64,000 nucleotides of DNA from Aspergillus flavus. Lineage: Eukaryota > Ascomycota > Eurotiomycetes > Eurotiales > Aspergillaceae. This document shows positions 10,868 through 22,768 of this stretch, piece after piece (positions within the stretch are counted from its first letter, which is position 1; every line of letters starts with the position of its first letter). Made by a program: the position numbers and the translations under genes. The notes beneath the pieces were generated by a model. The model searched no databases and had not been told where the DNA came from. It saw only the letters and a list, made by a program, of their open reading frames with translations. The DNA is taken from positions 682,001 to 746,000 of the forward strand of contig NC_092407.1 in assembly GCF_009017415.1 (NCBI RefSeq). Direction: 5' to 3'.

Positions 10868-12641
10868 TTATGCGGTCTCGGAATGCTGGACAGTACCGCC
10901 AATCTTCTTCTCCTCGTCGAAGCCAACCTGCTCCAGGGTGGCGCCGCGCGAGAATTCGTTTCTGGTCTTCCAGGCGGGAATACCGATGTACGGAATACCA
11001 GTTGGGTCGGTGAAGATGGCCTCGACGTCCTCGAGGGTCTTACCGGCGGTCTCGGGGAACATGAAAAATACATGAATGAACATGGCAGTACAGAAGACAC
11101 CGAAGACGATGTAGACCTGCCACTTGATGTTCTCGAAGGCAGGGGGGACGAACCAACCCAGAGCGAAGTTGAAGGCCCAGTTGAAGGAGGTGCACAGAGC
11201 GTTGGCCTTGCCACGGACACGCAGGGGGAAGAGCTCGGGAGGGTACACCCACGAGGCAGGACCCCAGGTGATGGCGTAGGAGGCGACGAACAGGTAGGTA
11301 CACGCAATGACAGCCTTGGAAGGAGGGCCGGTGATTTCCCAGGACTCTGCGGGTGTTCCATTGAGACCGCCTGGGGGAGCGGCATGACCGTGTGCGGCCA
11401 TCAGACCAGCATTGGCGTACAGCCAGGCTGCCATGAGGGCGGCACCAATAAGGAGAGTGGGACGGCGACCCCAGCGATCCAGCCACAAGATAGCAGGGAT
11501 GGTCATGAACACATTGATCACATATTGGATACTGGACGACACCAGAAGGTTGTTACCATTCAAACCGGCCATCGCAAACACATACGTAATGTAGTACATC
11601 ATCACGTTCATGCCCGTAAGCTGGGACCAGATTTGCGTGAAGACACCGACGTGAGTGCGGTTGATCATGTTCGGCTTGAGGAGTTCCATGAAGCTCACGT
11701 CGGCATTCTGACGTTCAAATTCGCACATGCCCTTGATCTCCTCGAATTCGCTCTGGACAAAAGGAGAGTCCGGGTCACCGTGACCATGAACCAAGGTAAG
11801 GACAGCATGGCACTCCTCCCAACGGTCCTTGCGGGCGAGCCAACGGGGAGATTCAGGAAGCAACATCATTCCAAGGAAAAGAAGGATAGCAGGAATCATC
11901 TGCAGACCCCAGGGAATCCGGAACGCGGCGGTGCCCTTGATAAAGCTGCATCCATAGGAAATGCTACAGAGGTTTAATTGTTAGTCTGGACACAATAGTG
12001 GGAAGCTCTGAGAGTAGACTTACTAGAACATGATCAGGATACCCCACGTGATGGCCCATTGCTGAAGACCAACAAGGCGACCACGCTTAGTAGGAGGGGC
12101 CTGGATGAGGGATCAGCAAGTTGCCAGGAGTCAAAGGTTCAGGTCATAGTAGGTACTTACGATCTCAGAGATGTAGACCGGGACCTGAGCGGAGCAGATA
12201 CCGACACTGAAACCGTTGATGATACGACCAACAATCAACATGGGAATGTTCTGGGCGGCGCAGACAAGAATACATCCAATGCACCTGGTCAACGGTTAGG
12301 GAAGTCCTAAACGGGCGGAAATATTCGTCGGCCTACCAAATCACGGAACCAACCATGATCGACTGCTTACGACCGAGCATATCAGACAGGTATCCAGAGA
12401 CCAGAGCACCTAACCAGGAGCCACCAGCCATGGCTGCAGTGATACCACCCTGAGTCATTGTATCGGGACCTCCACATTCCTTTTCACCATTCTCATTGAT
12501 CGTCACACTTCCTCCGTTGTTGAAATAACACTTATAGGTGTTTGTACCGATAATCGCAGACATGGACGAGATATCGAAACCGAAAAGACCACCGCCGATG
12601 ACGGCGATGGCCGCAATGACATAAATGTTGCCAATGGCCAT
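10868..12641 (-). CDS. MFS hexose transporter (MstE-like)
   Basis: Sugar-proton symporter of the plasma membrane. Four exons, 12641-12337, 12284-12161, 12100-12024 and 11963-10868, give 533 aa in phase; the introns are 52-60 nt. Sugar-porter landmarks occur in order: GGGLFGFDISSMSAIIGT in TM1, DMLGRKQS in the TM2-3 loop, PESPRWLARK after TM6, DRWGRRPTLL in the TM8-9 loop, and PETAGKTLEDVEAIF after TM12. The N-terminal MAIGNIYVIAAIAVIGGG opening resembles Aspergillus MstE-type low-affinity glucose carriers and the yeast Hxt family rather than lactose or quinate permeases; that assignment is inference. The long gene-free stretch upstream suggests complex transcriptional control. Confidence 0.93.
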
Positions 12642-15463
12642 CTTGAAGGCAAGATGTACCTCACCACTCCACTCTAAGCAAGATGGGGTAGACGGCTACC
12701 TGACGAAGACAGAAGCCACAGAAGAGGGAGGTACGAAAACTGTGTAATAAAAAAGTTTTAAACCACCGTAGGGGACGGGCCGGTCTTAATATACCCGAGG
12801 ACAGGGGACGGAAATTTTGCCTTTCCATGTCGCATCGAATGACGGCCAATTCCGTCTAAATTCCTGATGACGCTTGAGCCTGTACCGACCCGAAGTGCCA
12901 TAATAGGGAAAGGGCCATACGCCATGCGACTGGCGAGATTAGTCTAAGCTAGCGAGATTCACTGGATTCCAACCGGTGAGACAACCAGGAGACCATATCC
13001 AATCATGGATCAGACACATCATATAGACGGCCCACCGGAGCAGCTCTTCTGTGAATGATGACACAAGGTAGCAGCCTTTCGGCTGTCCGAGTCCAAAACG
13101 GACGGGTTCCTCGTTCAGTAAGAATGGGGAAACCCGCGGGGAGGCAACACATGGTCTGGAGATTTAGGGTCAGTGAGGGGATCAGGCCAGAGTAACCAAT
13201 CCCATGATCAAGCACCCATGCAATCATTTCGCCGGGCAGATTCATTGGGAGACAGGGAAATGGAGGACCACATCTCGGTTCCACCGGCTGCGACCTTAGA
13301 CCAAGGGTAGCCGTTTGAGAAGTAATCAAGGACGGAAGGGCCGTGGTCAGCACAATGCATAACTCCGGTTTTTAGTGTGAAGCCGAGTTGTTCGACGAAC
13401 CAGAGTCGCGACGTGGAGGGATCCGGGGAAGCCTGACCACGCGGGTTCTGACTAGTGTTCCTAAGCCGATGGGGCCGCGAAAGGAAAAGAAACCGAAAGT
13501 GACCTATTGCGCCGAAGGGCAAACACGGCGAGTCGTATCCTTGAGTTAATTGCCTTTGAGCAGAGCCGATTGCAGACGGATCGGCACCCATCAATTCCTT
13601 TCCCGGCCGGGGAGTGTAAATTGATTCCCAGCGACAGACTTCCCGTCACGGCGCTTGTCAAGTGAGGAGTGAAAAAGCAAAAGAAAAAGGTCCGAGTGGT
13701 TAGAAAATAGGAGAGAAAAAAAAAATAATAAACAAAAGAAGGAAAAAGAAATATACTGTGTCGAGCAGACTCAATCCATCGAAGACAGTGCCGATCGCTG
13801 ACATCCATCATTTTACAGGAAGACCCTAAACAGACACGGGAACTACTCCTCAACCGTCTCGGAACATGCCATTCAGAAGCGAAATGAAAAAATTGGAATC
13901 GCGTAGTGGGTTCCATGGACCCGAATGGATTCTGGTGGTGGTAGTAGTGAGCGTTGAGGTTCGATGTTGAATGTGGAGGAATAGGAGGGGCCCCAAACCC
14001 CCGACCAATTCCCCAGAACAAACAAAACATTTCCAGCCTAGAATCTTAGGCCCCATTCTCACAGACGGTTTAACCCGAGAGAGTAAGTGAGAAAGTGGAG
14101 TCGACGAGCTGAAAGGGGGCGAAATTAAGGTGAACAAATGAAAGGACCCCATTTCTCTTTTCCCCAGTCCCGAAGGAACCTCCCTGATTGGAGGAACTGC
14201 CAGCATGTGCCTCGGCCAACGTGCCATTTCCAGAATCGGAAATTCCACCAATTAGGGCAGCGGCACATCACGAGTCATGCTTCCGGTATCATGAAAAATT
14301 GTAAACAAAGAAAAACGAAAGAAAACCCAGAAAAATATGATTCATACATGTGGTAAAAAAAGATCTATACTTTCCAAGATGTCACCATAAAGAATGCTCA
14401 ACAATGATTACCGCTACCAACTGATGTCCCGTGCCATGCGAGGCAGCCGTATGGCCGGTGGGGCCCTCGCAGCGCTCAGATACATCGATGGTACAGAGTA
14501 TTCGATCACAGTTTGCATATCCCTGGCAAGGTTTACAGCCATAATTCCCTCATATTATTTGGTGTCATGCTATATTGCTTCTAATATAGGATACCTGCGT
14601 CGCAGCAACGGGAGGATTGCCACGTACGTATGTAGTATGTCTGTACCCAAGGTAATGTTGGACTGTACCATGTGAGGGGGGCTCGTATCCACGATACTAA
14701 TTTAGCAGCATCATCATATTAACCGAACAACCTTTACCTCCCATCCGTAGCGTTGTCTTGTATCAAGCCACAAAGGCTTATGACCGAGAAAATTTTTTCC
14801 TTGGGTCTTTTTCTTCTAGTCGCTTTAAACTTTTCCGATTCTTTTACGTTTCAATAATTTCCCCCTCGTTAGGGGGAAGAAGGATTGAGACCATAAACTT
14901 AACATAATTGAATTTGATTCAAGAAAGAGTGATCTTGCGGGTATACCCTGATACCTTCCCCTCTGAATGGTCAAGGCATGTTCCTGTAGTGCCTGATTCA
15001 GCTTTGACTAATAACTGAGGTCCTTAGTCACCGTAAAGAAAGAACACATGGCTATTTAGCCAATCTACTGCCGTCCGTAGGGTTAGTGTGGTTTTCATGC
15101 CTTCTCGGTCATCGCCCGAATTCGGCTCGTTCCACGAGGAGGCTCTGAGGGTGTTCTCGATCTCTGATGGTACGGGGTGAATACAATTGAGATATTCCGT
15201 TCACTTTGGTGCATCTTGTTATGGGGTGATAGTCAGCTCTTGGCCCGGGCTCATGATCATTCGGGATTACGAAAGAGGCGTCATTCATTATCATTAGTGT
15301 ATTATATGCTAAGCAACATCATGGTCCCCCTGGTCGCGGAAGAAACTTCGAGTACGAGGATTCGGGTATTAGGGAAATTCAGAACCAATGGGGACGTCGC
15401 CATGAGAGAAGCCAAGCGGCGCCTTATTCCAAGCCCGCAAGACCGTTAAGGCTGCACACTAAA
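12642..15463. promoter_or_regulatory. 2.8 kb gene-free region upstream of the hexose transporter
   Basis: No conserved protein was recognised, although several uninterrupted frames exist (for example 13461-14030 minus). It contains A-rich runs (13720-13745). It is much longer than most promoters here, as is common for carbon-regulated transporter genes. It may also hide a leader intron or a noncoding transcript; nothing in the sequence decides this. Confidence 0.4.
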
Positions 15464-17557
15464 TCACACCAGCTGCCACTCCGCAATGTACGCCCACGCC
15501 ATTCCTACCCGACCGACTTGCTGCCGATATTCTTCCGCGGTCACGCCCCGTGCGTCCTTTCGATCCCCGAAGCTGGTAAGTACGGCGATGGCTAGCTTCT
15601 GACCGGGTGCACCCAGTATCTTGGCATTCGGTACATCGACATACCAGAAGTCCCCGCCTCCCCCCGGTCCGGAGCCCCGGACATGGGTGAAGGGGAGACG
15701 GTCGTCTTGCCGACCGTCGAGGCCGTGAACCATCAGCAAGAAAAGCCCAGGCTTAGCTCGGGTGTGATGCTCCAGGGTCCAGTGTTCGCAGATGAGATTG
15801 AACTGGAACCGGAGCGGGCTGGGGTCGTGGATGGAGATTTGCTTGGCCGCCGGACGGAATGACCGTTCGCCTATGCTGTGGTTTTGTGCGTCGCCAAAGA
15901 TTGTCGGCTGCTCAGCACTCAATGGTGAGTTCGGGTTGCCCAGGATGTACTCCTCCCAAGTGATCTCGGGCCGGCCATCATCCCGGAAGAAGTGAGATCG
16001 GTTGGAAGGGAAATGTCGGAGCCCGAACTCGTCATTCGAGTCGGTGAACATGGCCGGGTTAAATTGCTTCTTGTAAGGGAGGCCTGGACCCTGAACTACA
16101 CCTGCACCCCAACAGGCGTCCAACAGCTTCCACTGTCCATTATCAATCCTCACTGCACTCCAGGCATGTCCGGTTGCCGAAACCGGTGGTATGGGGGAGC
16201 CTGGAGCTGGAGCGTCATAGCCATAGCCCTTGCCGTGACCAGCGACTACTACCGCATCGAGCCCAGCGTGGGTTGCGAGAGTTGCAAATAGACTGGCGTA
16301 TCCTTCACACACCGCCAGTCCTGACGCTAGAGTTCCCGCTGGCGTGGAAGGTTTTACACATTTGTTGAAGAAGGAATGCACATCGTATTCTATATTATGG
16401 TGGAACCAAGTGAACAAGGCCCTCGCTTTATCAGTGGGGGAAGGAAACGGCGCTGTCAGTTCCCTCGCCAGCCATGCCAAGTCGTAAGACGGCAGTGACT
16501 CGCGAGGATATTGCGCTGCATGAGCATCAGGTGCCGAGAAATCGCGGCACTTCAAGCACATTGTGCTCGGTGCCGTAGCTGAATGCGTGGTTTTACAAAG
16601 GCGAGGTTTAGTCGCCTGAAGTTTGGCGAGGTCGACATCTGGACGTGTCGCTCTGGGAACTGGGGGTGGCACCCCGTTCGGCCGCGGCTCTTGTACACTA
16701 CCATTCGTCCCTTTCCCAGAGTTCTCAGTGTTCCGGTTTATCCCTGCAAGCCCTGAACTTTGAATCTTCTCCAGAGCAGCACTCGAGGGGGGCGGCGGTG
16801 GCAATTTTCTCGTTGATTGCTTGCCATTTGTGTCTGCACTTGGTCCAGGTGACTTGTCGCTATTTATTCTAGAAGGTAATGGCGGAGGAGGCCGAGAGGT
16901 AGAGCGGTTTCCATTAGTTGACGTGCTGTTGGTCGACTCTCGCCGAGGGGGTAGTGAGGGGCGACCCTGCGAGAGGCTTCTGCTGCTATTTGCAGGTGAT
17001 GGTCTCGGTCGTGGGGGCGGTTGAACAGTTTTCGTATCTTGTCTTTTCGGTGGCAAAGGAGGCAATTTTGCACCCCATGCAGGCGCACGTACACTGCGGA
17101 TGGTATCCGAGTTATTAGACGTGGTCGATGCTATTGTAGCCCTCCCCGCACTTGTAGACGTTGAATGGGACACATCCGAGCCTAGGGACTCCCTAGATTC
17201 CTTTCGAGAGAACCCTGACGGTCTTCGTGGTGGTAGCGCTGGTGCTGATTCAGTTGACGCCTTTCGAACCGGCAACGGTGGAGGGGCCCTTGGTTTCTGA
17301 ACAGGTGTTGGTGGTGGCCTGGGCACAGGTTTTGGTTGCGCCCCGGTTGGCTCGTTTCTATCACCAAGGGAGTCATGGGAGTTGACTGGAGGATTATTGA
17401 TCGTTTGCTGTCGCGAAGGGGCTGGACGCGATGCGAAAGGGGTTGGTTGCGCCCCGAGTAACGGTGATGCGGCAGCCTGAGGGCTTTGTCCGACCTGCGC
17501 CTGGTTCAGGGCGGCGATCCGTTGCTGGATGGAAAGGACCTGTGTCTCTTCTGCCAT
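15464..17557 (-). CDS. Proline-rich protein with transglutaminase-like domain (Cyk3-type)
   Basis: Single-exon gene, 697 aa. The N-terminal half (about 1-330) is low-complexity, rich in Pro, Ser and Arg with many polyproline runs (PRPPPTPVQKPRAPPPLPV, KLPPLPPKR), so likely SH3- or profilin-binding. The C-terminal half carries a transglutaminase-core fold with an apparently complete triad: Cys417 in GLAVCEGYASLF, His464 in TGHAWSAV and Asp480 in LLDACWG. A further fungal-specific domain follows (FQFNLICEHWTLEHH, DVPNAKILGAPGQ). This layout matches fungal cytokinesis-linked proteins of the Cyk3 group, although no SH3 domain is visible at the N-terminus. The likely place of action is cortical or septal; whether the triad is enzymatically active is unknown. 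The start at 17557 is the only sensible ATG. Confidence 0.85.
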   Translation of the reverse strand: MAEETQVLSIQQRIAALNQAQVGQSPQAAASPLLGAQPTPFASRPAPSRQQTINNPPVNSHDSLGDRNEPTGAQPKPVPRPPPTPVQKPRAPPPLPVRKASTESAPALPPRRPSGFSRKESRESLGSDVSHSTSTSAGRATIASTTSNNSDTIRSVRAPAWGAKLPPLPPKRQDTKTVQPPPRPRPSPANSSRSLSQGRPSLPPRRESTNSTSTNGNRSTSRPPPPLPSRINSDKSPGPSADTNGKQSTRKLPPPPPSSAALEKIQSSGLAGINRNTENSGKGTNGSVQEPRPNGVPPPVPRATRPDVDLAKLQATKPRLCKTTHSATAPSTMCLKCRDFSAPDAHAAQYPRESLPSYDLAWLARELTAPFPSPTDKARALFTWFHHNIEYDVHSFFNKCVKPSTPAGTLASGLAVCEGYASLFATLATHAGLDAVVVAGHGKGYGYDAPAPGSPIPPVSATGHAWSAVRIDNGQWKLLDACWGAGVVQGPGLPYKKQFNPAMFTDSNDEFGLRHFPSNRSHFFRDDGRPEITWEEYILGNPNSPLSAEQPTIFGDAQNHSIGERSFRPAAKQISIHDPSPLRFQFNLICEHWTLEHHTRAKPGLFLLMVHGLDGRQDDRLPFTHVRGSGPGGGGDFWYVDVPNAKILGAPGQKLAIAVLTSFGDRKDARGVTAEEYRQQVGRVGMAWAYIAEWQLV

Positions 17558-19089
17558 TCTTTCCCAAGCGCTTTATATATGGTCGCCAGGGAAAACTGTA
17601 CAATGTCACCAACAAGTAGAGAATTAAGAATATAACGAGTGACGATAAATATGCGAACGTAAATGGATGACCGGATTAGGAAACTTGGCAACTCCGCATT
17701 CAGGAACCGCGGTCAGGAACACCTTGAAGTTTGGCGCGCTGAGCCTGTTCACCAGGGAAGGGCAAGAAAAAATATGAGGAAGATATGAGAGTTTCAGGGG
17801 GGGTCATAGGTTTATAACCACAACCCCTGCATCCTCTAAAAAGCGAGTGGTAGCTCGAGGCTGTGACTGTTTAAGCCTCGCGGGGCCAACAAGTTGCCTC
17901 AGGTCATTTAGTCCGGTTCATTGTTACATTCGTCTCCCCCTTCTGGTTTAGCTCCTGATTATATAACAGATCTGGCCCCCTTCTTTGGACATCATGTGAT
18001 GTCCGTGCTTTGACCATGTTGTATGACAGGTTTGCTTGCACTCCAGGGAATATCATAAAATTATATACCTTGTCGCATTGTATTTACGTGTGTCCTGACT
18101 ACTTTTATACTATGTTGTAAACTGTGGTTAAGTGTTCCAGTGTTGAGGAATTATGATATATTTTCATACCTGGGCCTTCGGTAGCCGAAATATATAGTAT
18201 AGTTGTATCTAATCAATATCGCGACTCACGGTTCCCTGTTGACTTTTACGCACTAACTACTAGAGCTACATAACAGAGATAGTTAGAGAGGGTAGTCTTT
18301 CCAACCTAAGATCAGGAAATTCTTTTACCGGGAATTTCATGCAGGATTGACAGTAATTTTGAAAATCTGTTGCTCACATAGTATGTGCTTCGTTGTCCCC
18401 ACTACTTCTACTTAGCCCTATCCCGTACTAGGTGAATGGGTCTATTCTATTCTTGTCCCAGGCCCGAGCGTCTATACTTCCCAGCTTCTCTAAGCGTGGG
18501 CACAAAATGGGTACTGTAAGAGTGCTTTTCAGCTTCAAGTAGTCTTGATATGTTGCTATCTTCAATACTCGAGTGTATCTTTGCTATGTTGTCTTTAGTC
18601 AGAGAGTTTCCAATATATATCTTTTATTGCGATCAAAAAACCATCTCGCCCTTGCCCCACCATTAGACCTATTCAGCTTCGTGGTTCCTACTAAAAGAGT
18701 TGAACTTACAGTTTTAGCATTGTTGCTCTTTTCCTGCACTCCCTGTTATATTTTATTGCTGATCAATACTTGTAATGATGATCGAGTATGCGGAACTCCC
18801 TATATTGCAACTCTCCTAAGGCCGAATCCAAGGATGGAATGGAATGGTCAATATGAGGCCTCCCTACTACTAAATCATAACATGAAATGGGGTTACGTGA
18901 CCCCCAACCGGCCCTAAATCCGATCAAGATCCTGTAATGTCCTGTTATCTCCGTCTGCGCTACCTCCGGATCCTTCCTAATATCCAGATCCACTCTCTAA
19001 CTTTACTGTATCCATCACTTCCAGAACAGATTCCACAAGATGGCCAAGAAAAATGACAGACGAACCGACCCGAGTACGGTAAGTTCAAA
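17558..19089. other. Divergent intergenic region, partly AT-rich
   Basis: 1.5 kb between divergent genes with no recognised gene. The stretch 18000-18300 is AT-rich with many short runs. A G run lies near 17797. Confidence 0.4.
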
Positions 19090-20057
19090 ATGCCACCCCA
19101 AGGCTGGCTAGACATCCACGGACATTTCTACCTACCCCAAGCACCAGGCGAAGCAGAAGCCCTAGCCGAATCCTTCCGAGCAGCATGCTTCATGGTCTCG
19201 CGGCCCGTAACATGGGAAGTCGAGTCCATCCTCCGGTACAACGACCGGGCAAACGTTCAGATGCAATGCTCTCATACATTCCACAAAGCAGTCTCGAGAA
19301 GCTCAAGGAAGCCAATACCTACGCCGCGTCACTTGTGTCAAAATATCCCTCCCGCTTTGGACTCCTGGCGGCGCTTCCAACCGACGATCCAGAGCTGTGC
19401 CTTAGCGAAATCAAACGAACAACATCGACATTCGAGATCCCAGCGGATGGATTCGCTGTGACGACCGTTCACAAGGGTGTCGGGCTGGGAGATCCCCGTC
19501 TCGAACCTGTTTGGGATGTGCTGAACTCTCGGAAGGCGGTTGTTCATATCCACCCTAATGCTTACGCGGCGCCAACAAACGGTCGTCCGTCGCCATTGAT
19601 TGAGGTGGCTTTTGATACGGCAAGAACTGTTGTTGATATGCTTTACAATGATGTCTTCCGCCGCTATTCTGATATCAAATTTGTTCTAGCGCACTGTGGT
19701 GGAGTGTTGCCCGTTCTGTCTGGTCGGTTGGCGTTGCTTGGAACAGAGGAATGGGTGCCGAATCCGAATGATATCACGAGAAAGGAGATTGAGGAGCAGC
19801 TTGGGCGTTTTTTCGTTGACACGGCTGCAACTGCGAAGGCGGGGCTTCAGCCAGCTGTGAAGATGGTAGGACTTGAGAATGTGGTGTATGGGGCGGATTG
19901 TGGCGTGCCGTGTTCTACTGAACAGACTATGGAGGAGAATAGAAAAGATATCATGGATTTCGAAGCACAGAATGATATTCCTAGGGGTACAATTCTTGCT
20001 AACGGGTGGAAGCTGTTTCCTCAGGCGGCGGCAAGGGTAACGGCGAATGATGTATAA
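19090..20057 (+). pseudogene. Amidohydrolase (ACMSD-like) with a one-base frameshift
   Basis: Metal-dependent hydrolase of the amidohydrolase-2 family, related to 2-amino-3-carboxymuconate-semialdehyde decarboxylase. Frame 1 from the ATG at 19090 encodes MPPQGWLDIHGHFYLPQ (metal-binding HxH) up to NDRANVQMQ. The homologous continuation MLSYIPQSSLEKLKEAN is in another frame from 19266. The family normally reads MQMLSxIP there, so one base is missing around 19265. No GT-AG intron can repair it. Downstream the remaining ligands are intact: VVHIHPNAY, VLAHCGG and VYGADCG. The coding region would be about 322 aa, full length for the family. Since only one lesion is present, the options are a young pseudogene, a sequencing error or a shortened product from an internal start at 19266. 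Confidence 0.82.
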
Positions 20058-22768
20058 GTTGCCATAATTCTAGTTTATCTAGTAGTGATTGTTAACCCCT
20101 TTTCATTCTTACAAATGTATCCCGTAGTTCATGATATTGAGCCTGAAGCTGCAATGACCAAATCATATCTCGTGAACCCCGGGTATTGGTTCCTCTACCT
20201 GCCTTTCCCCACACCCAGAACAAATGCCAAAACAATACAAGCCACTTGCTCCATATTAGAAGCGTCATATAGGCGAAATGGGCCGTATTCGTAAAGAGTG
20301 AGGAAGCGGGAGGCATGAGTCTTTCTTAGTAAAAAGTTGCGATAGTGGCGATCGAGGGTTCCAAAAGTCAAGGTGATTTCGTTTCGGTCATGGGAAATCA
20401 GAAAGATTCTGGGGAAGACTCTTGTGTTAGGTTGCTTACAAAAAAGCAGAAGTCCAGAAAACATACCGTCCCGGCATTGCTGTTTCTGGATGGTTTTTCT
20501 GTAAAATCCATGCCGCTATCTGGGCTGCCTCCTGATACTGAACCTGAGGGAGGGCATCTTCTCTCCGCCTTGCCTTGCACTCTAGCAGTGCAAACACCTT
20601 TTCTGGTTCCTCATTAAATGGAGCACTCCATTAGTGCGAATCTATCTAGGCCCCCATTGGGCTGGATCAAACTCCCCAGGCTTGTGCAGCTTGCACAGGA
20701 TTCGCATAATTAGGAATTGGTTCTTGCTGACACGAGAGCCTGACACAATATCTATATCGTGCAGAGCCGCATTTGCCAGGACTCTATTCCACACCTCCCT
20801 TCTAGGGATCTTGCACTTCGCAGCCAGTTTGAGGATTGGTTCAAGTGCTGGACCTTACATAAAGTACGATAATAGTAAGACAGACACCAATGCAGGCCCT
20901 AAAAGTGATGGTCAGAGACGTTAAAGCGGATCTACACATAACTGAGGTGGAGAGAGAGAGCTCCTTTATAATACCCTAAGTATTCAGCTACTAAGTGACT
21001 AATATGACTATTATTCACAGCCCCAAAGACAATAAAAGAATCATACAAAAACATTCATCAGTGTTAGTTAATACCGTAAAACTAGGGGTAAAAGTAATAA
21101 TCTACGATGAATTCCAGACTCTGAGTTACATTCTTCTTCAATAATCGTTGTATGCGGTTATGCAGAAGCAGACATAAGATAACGTTGTAGAAATTATTCA
21201 CCTATGAAGACCTAATTGCTGGACGTCTGTCTTTGCCGGCGCTTTGCCAGTGAGTCAGAACCTAGGTTCAAACATTTAACAAGATTCTCAAGCCTCTTCA
21301 ATAGGGAATAGTTGAATAAGTCCATAAGATGTAATAAAACTACCAGCTAGCGGATTTGTCACAGCGTCTACGCCCTAGTCTGATTATCTTTCTCTGCAGC
21401 TCGTGCCTCTTCACCATAGATACCTTGAAGGTTAATGATATGGGAGTCTGCTTCCTTACAGACAAGTCCATATAAAGATCCTCAAAGGCTTAACAAAGCT
21501 TTTTCAGAAACCAAAGGATTTGGAAATGAAGAAATCGTGGTAAGGTTAAACGACTTGTATTTAAAAGCGCTGTGCGTTGATATTGCTCTTTTCTAATTTA
21601 TTTCTGTCCTCAATAAATCTAGCTTGTGTCTAGGTAACTCCCTTAGATACTGGTTTGTGGCCTCTTAGCCAATATCTCATATGTCTATACTTGAATTGAT
21701 TATTTTCCCAAGCCGGAAACAGTGGTCGTATCTACCTCGTGAAATTATTCCAAAAGCACCCTTTTGTAGATAAACTTTTATTATCTAGTGTCCCAAATAT
21801 CCAAATCAAGCCTTCATACATCTACATTAGAACTATTTACCCCAGCACACCTGCCCAATCCTCTTGACTGATTGATTGTTCGACTCCTAGCACTCGTCTC
21901 CTCGCAGGTGAGATTTATGAGATCCAAGCATGAATGTATTTCTCAAGCTCTATGTCGTCAGAGATAACCAGCTACTGTTTAGGGCTCAACCTCGACTACG
22001 GATACTTGCATATTTTGGCAACTAATTGGCCTTTCCTGCTATGCTATTAACGCCTGTGCTGCCTAACTCAGTTGTGCCTGTTGAATAATGCCTTCCAATG
22101 ATACGATAAGGAAATGCAAAATATTTCACATATCTTCACTGCAACCACGGGCGGCGCTATTCATCATACATACACCAATGGTCTCGTTTGTTGGTTAGGT
22201 AGAAATATAGTTTACCTTCAACCCCTCAACCCCTTTCTCGTTTTACCAGCCATATCACTTCCTTAATCACGACACAATGCCACCCAGCTCCCGTCCCCAG
22301 GGAAAAGTCCGTCTCACGACTTATAGAGCGGCTTTGTAGCTGCAAGACGGAACTTATTACCGTCGAACGCTGTCAGAAGATGAGGATCGAGGTAGCCCCA
22401 ATTGCACTGGAGGACATGGCTGCTCCAGAGTTGCGCCCGTACTATTTTCGTGCCACTCTGCCTGTTCGACCTTTTTTCTCGTTGGCTACTCGCCGATCTT
22501 GTGGGAATGGTGTCTATCACTGGGGAAACCTCCGAGCCTACCGGAGAGCTTGACAGGGAAACTATCATAAATAGAGTGGGCTCGTAGCTACATATAGTAA
22601 CTGTGGAAGGGCTTATTGGGTAGGTTTTAGACTACCATTACTACCACTATACAGATCCAATGAGACCTTTGACTTTTTTTTTTATTCTTTTCTACTCTAG
22701 CTCTTGAATTATATTGCTCAAAATAACTCTAATAACCCGCAAGAAAGTCAAACGAGGACGATAACTGA
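20058..22768. other. Gene-free, AT-rich stretch
   Basis: 2.7 kb with no recognised gene. 20940-21900 is clearly AT-rich. A short plus-strand open frame at 22402-22587 and its minus-strand partner at 22314-22568 show no family resemblance. No terminal repeats or transposase motifs were seen. Confidence 0.4.

Noticed and set aside
10883..11977. 364-codon plus-strand frame inside the hexose transporter
   Set aside because: Exact antisense shadow of the conserved transporter coding sequence, rich in Gly, Glu and Asp; no family resemblance.
13461..14251. Long minus-strand open frames upstream of the hexose transporter
   Set aside because: No recognisable domain, odd composition (runs of Phe and Ser) and no supporting splice pattern; judged chance frames in a long promoter.
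22270..22590. Possible small gene starting MPPSSRPQGKVRL
   Set aside because: The frame stops after about 20 codons and no convincing splice to another exon or known family was found.
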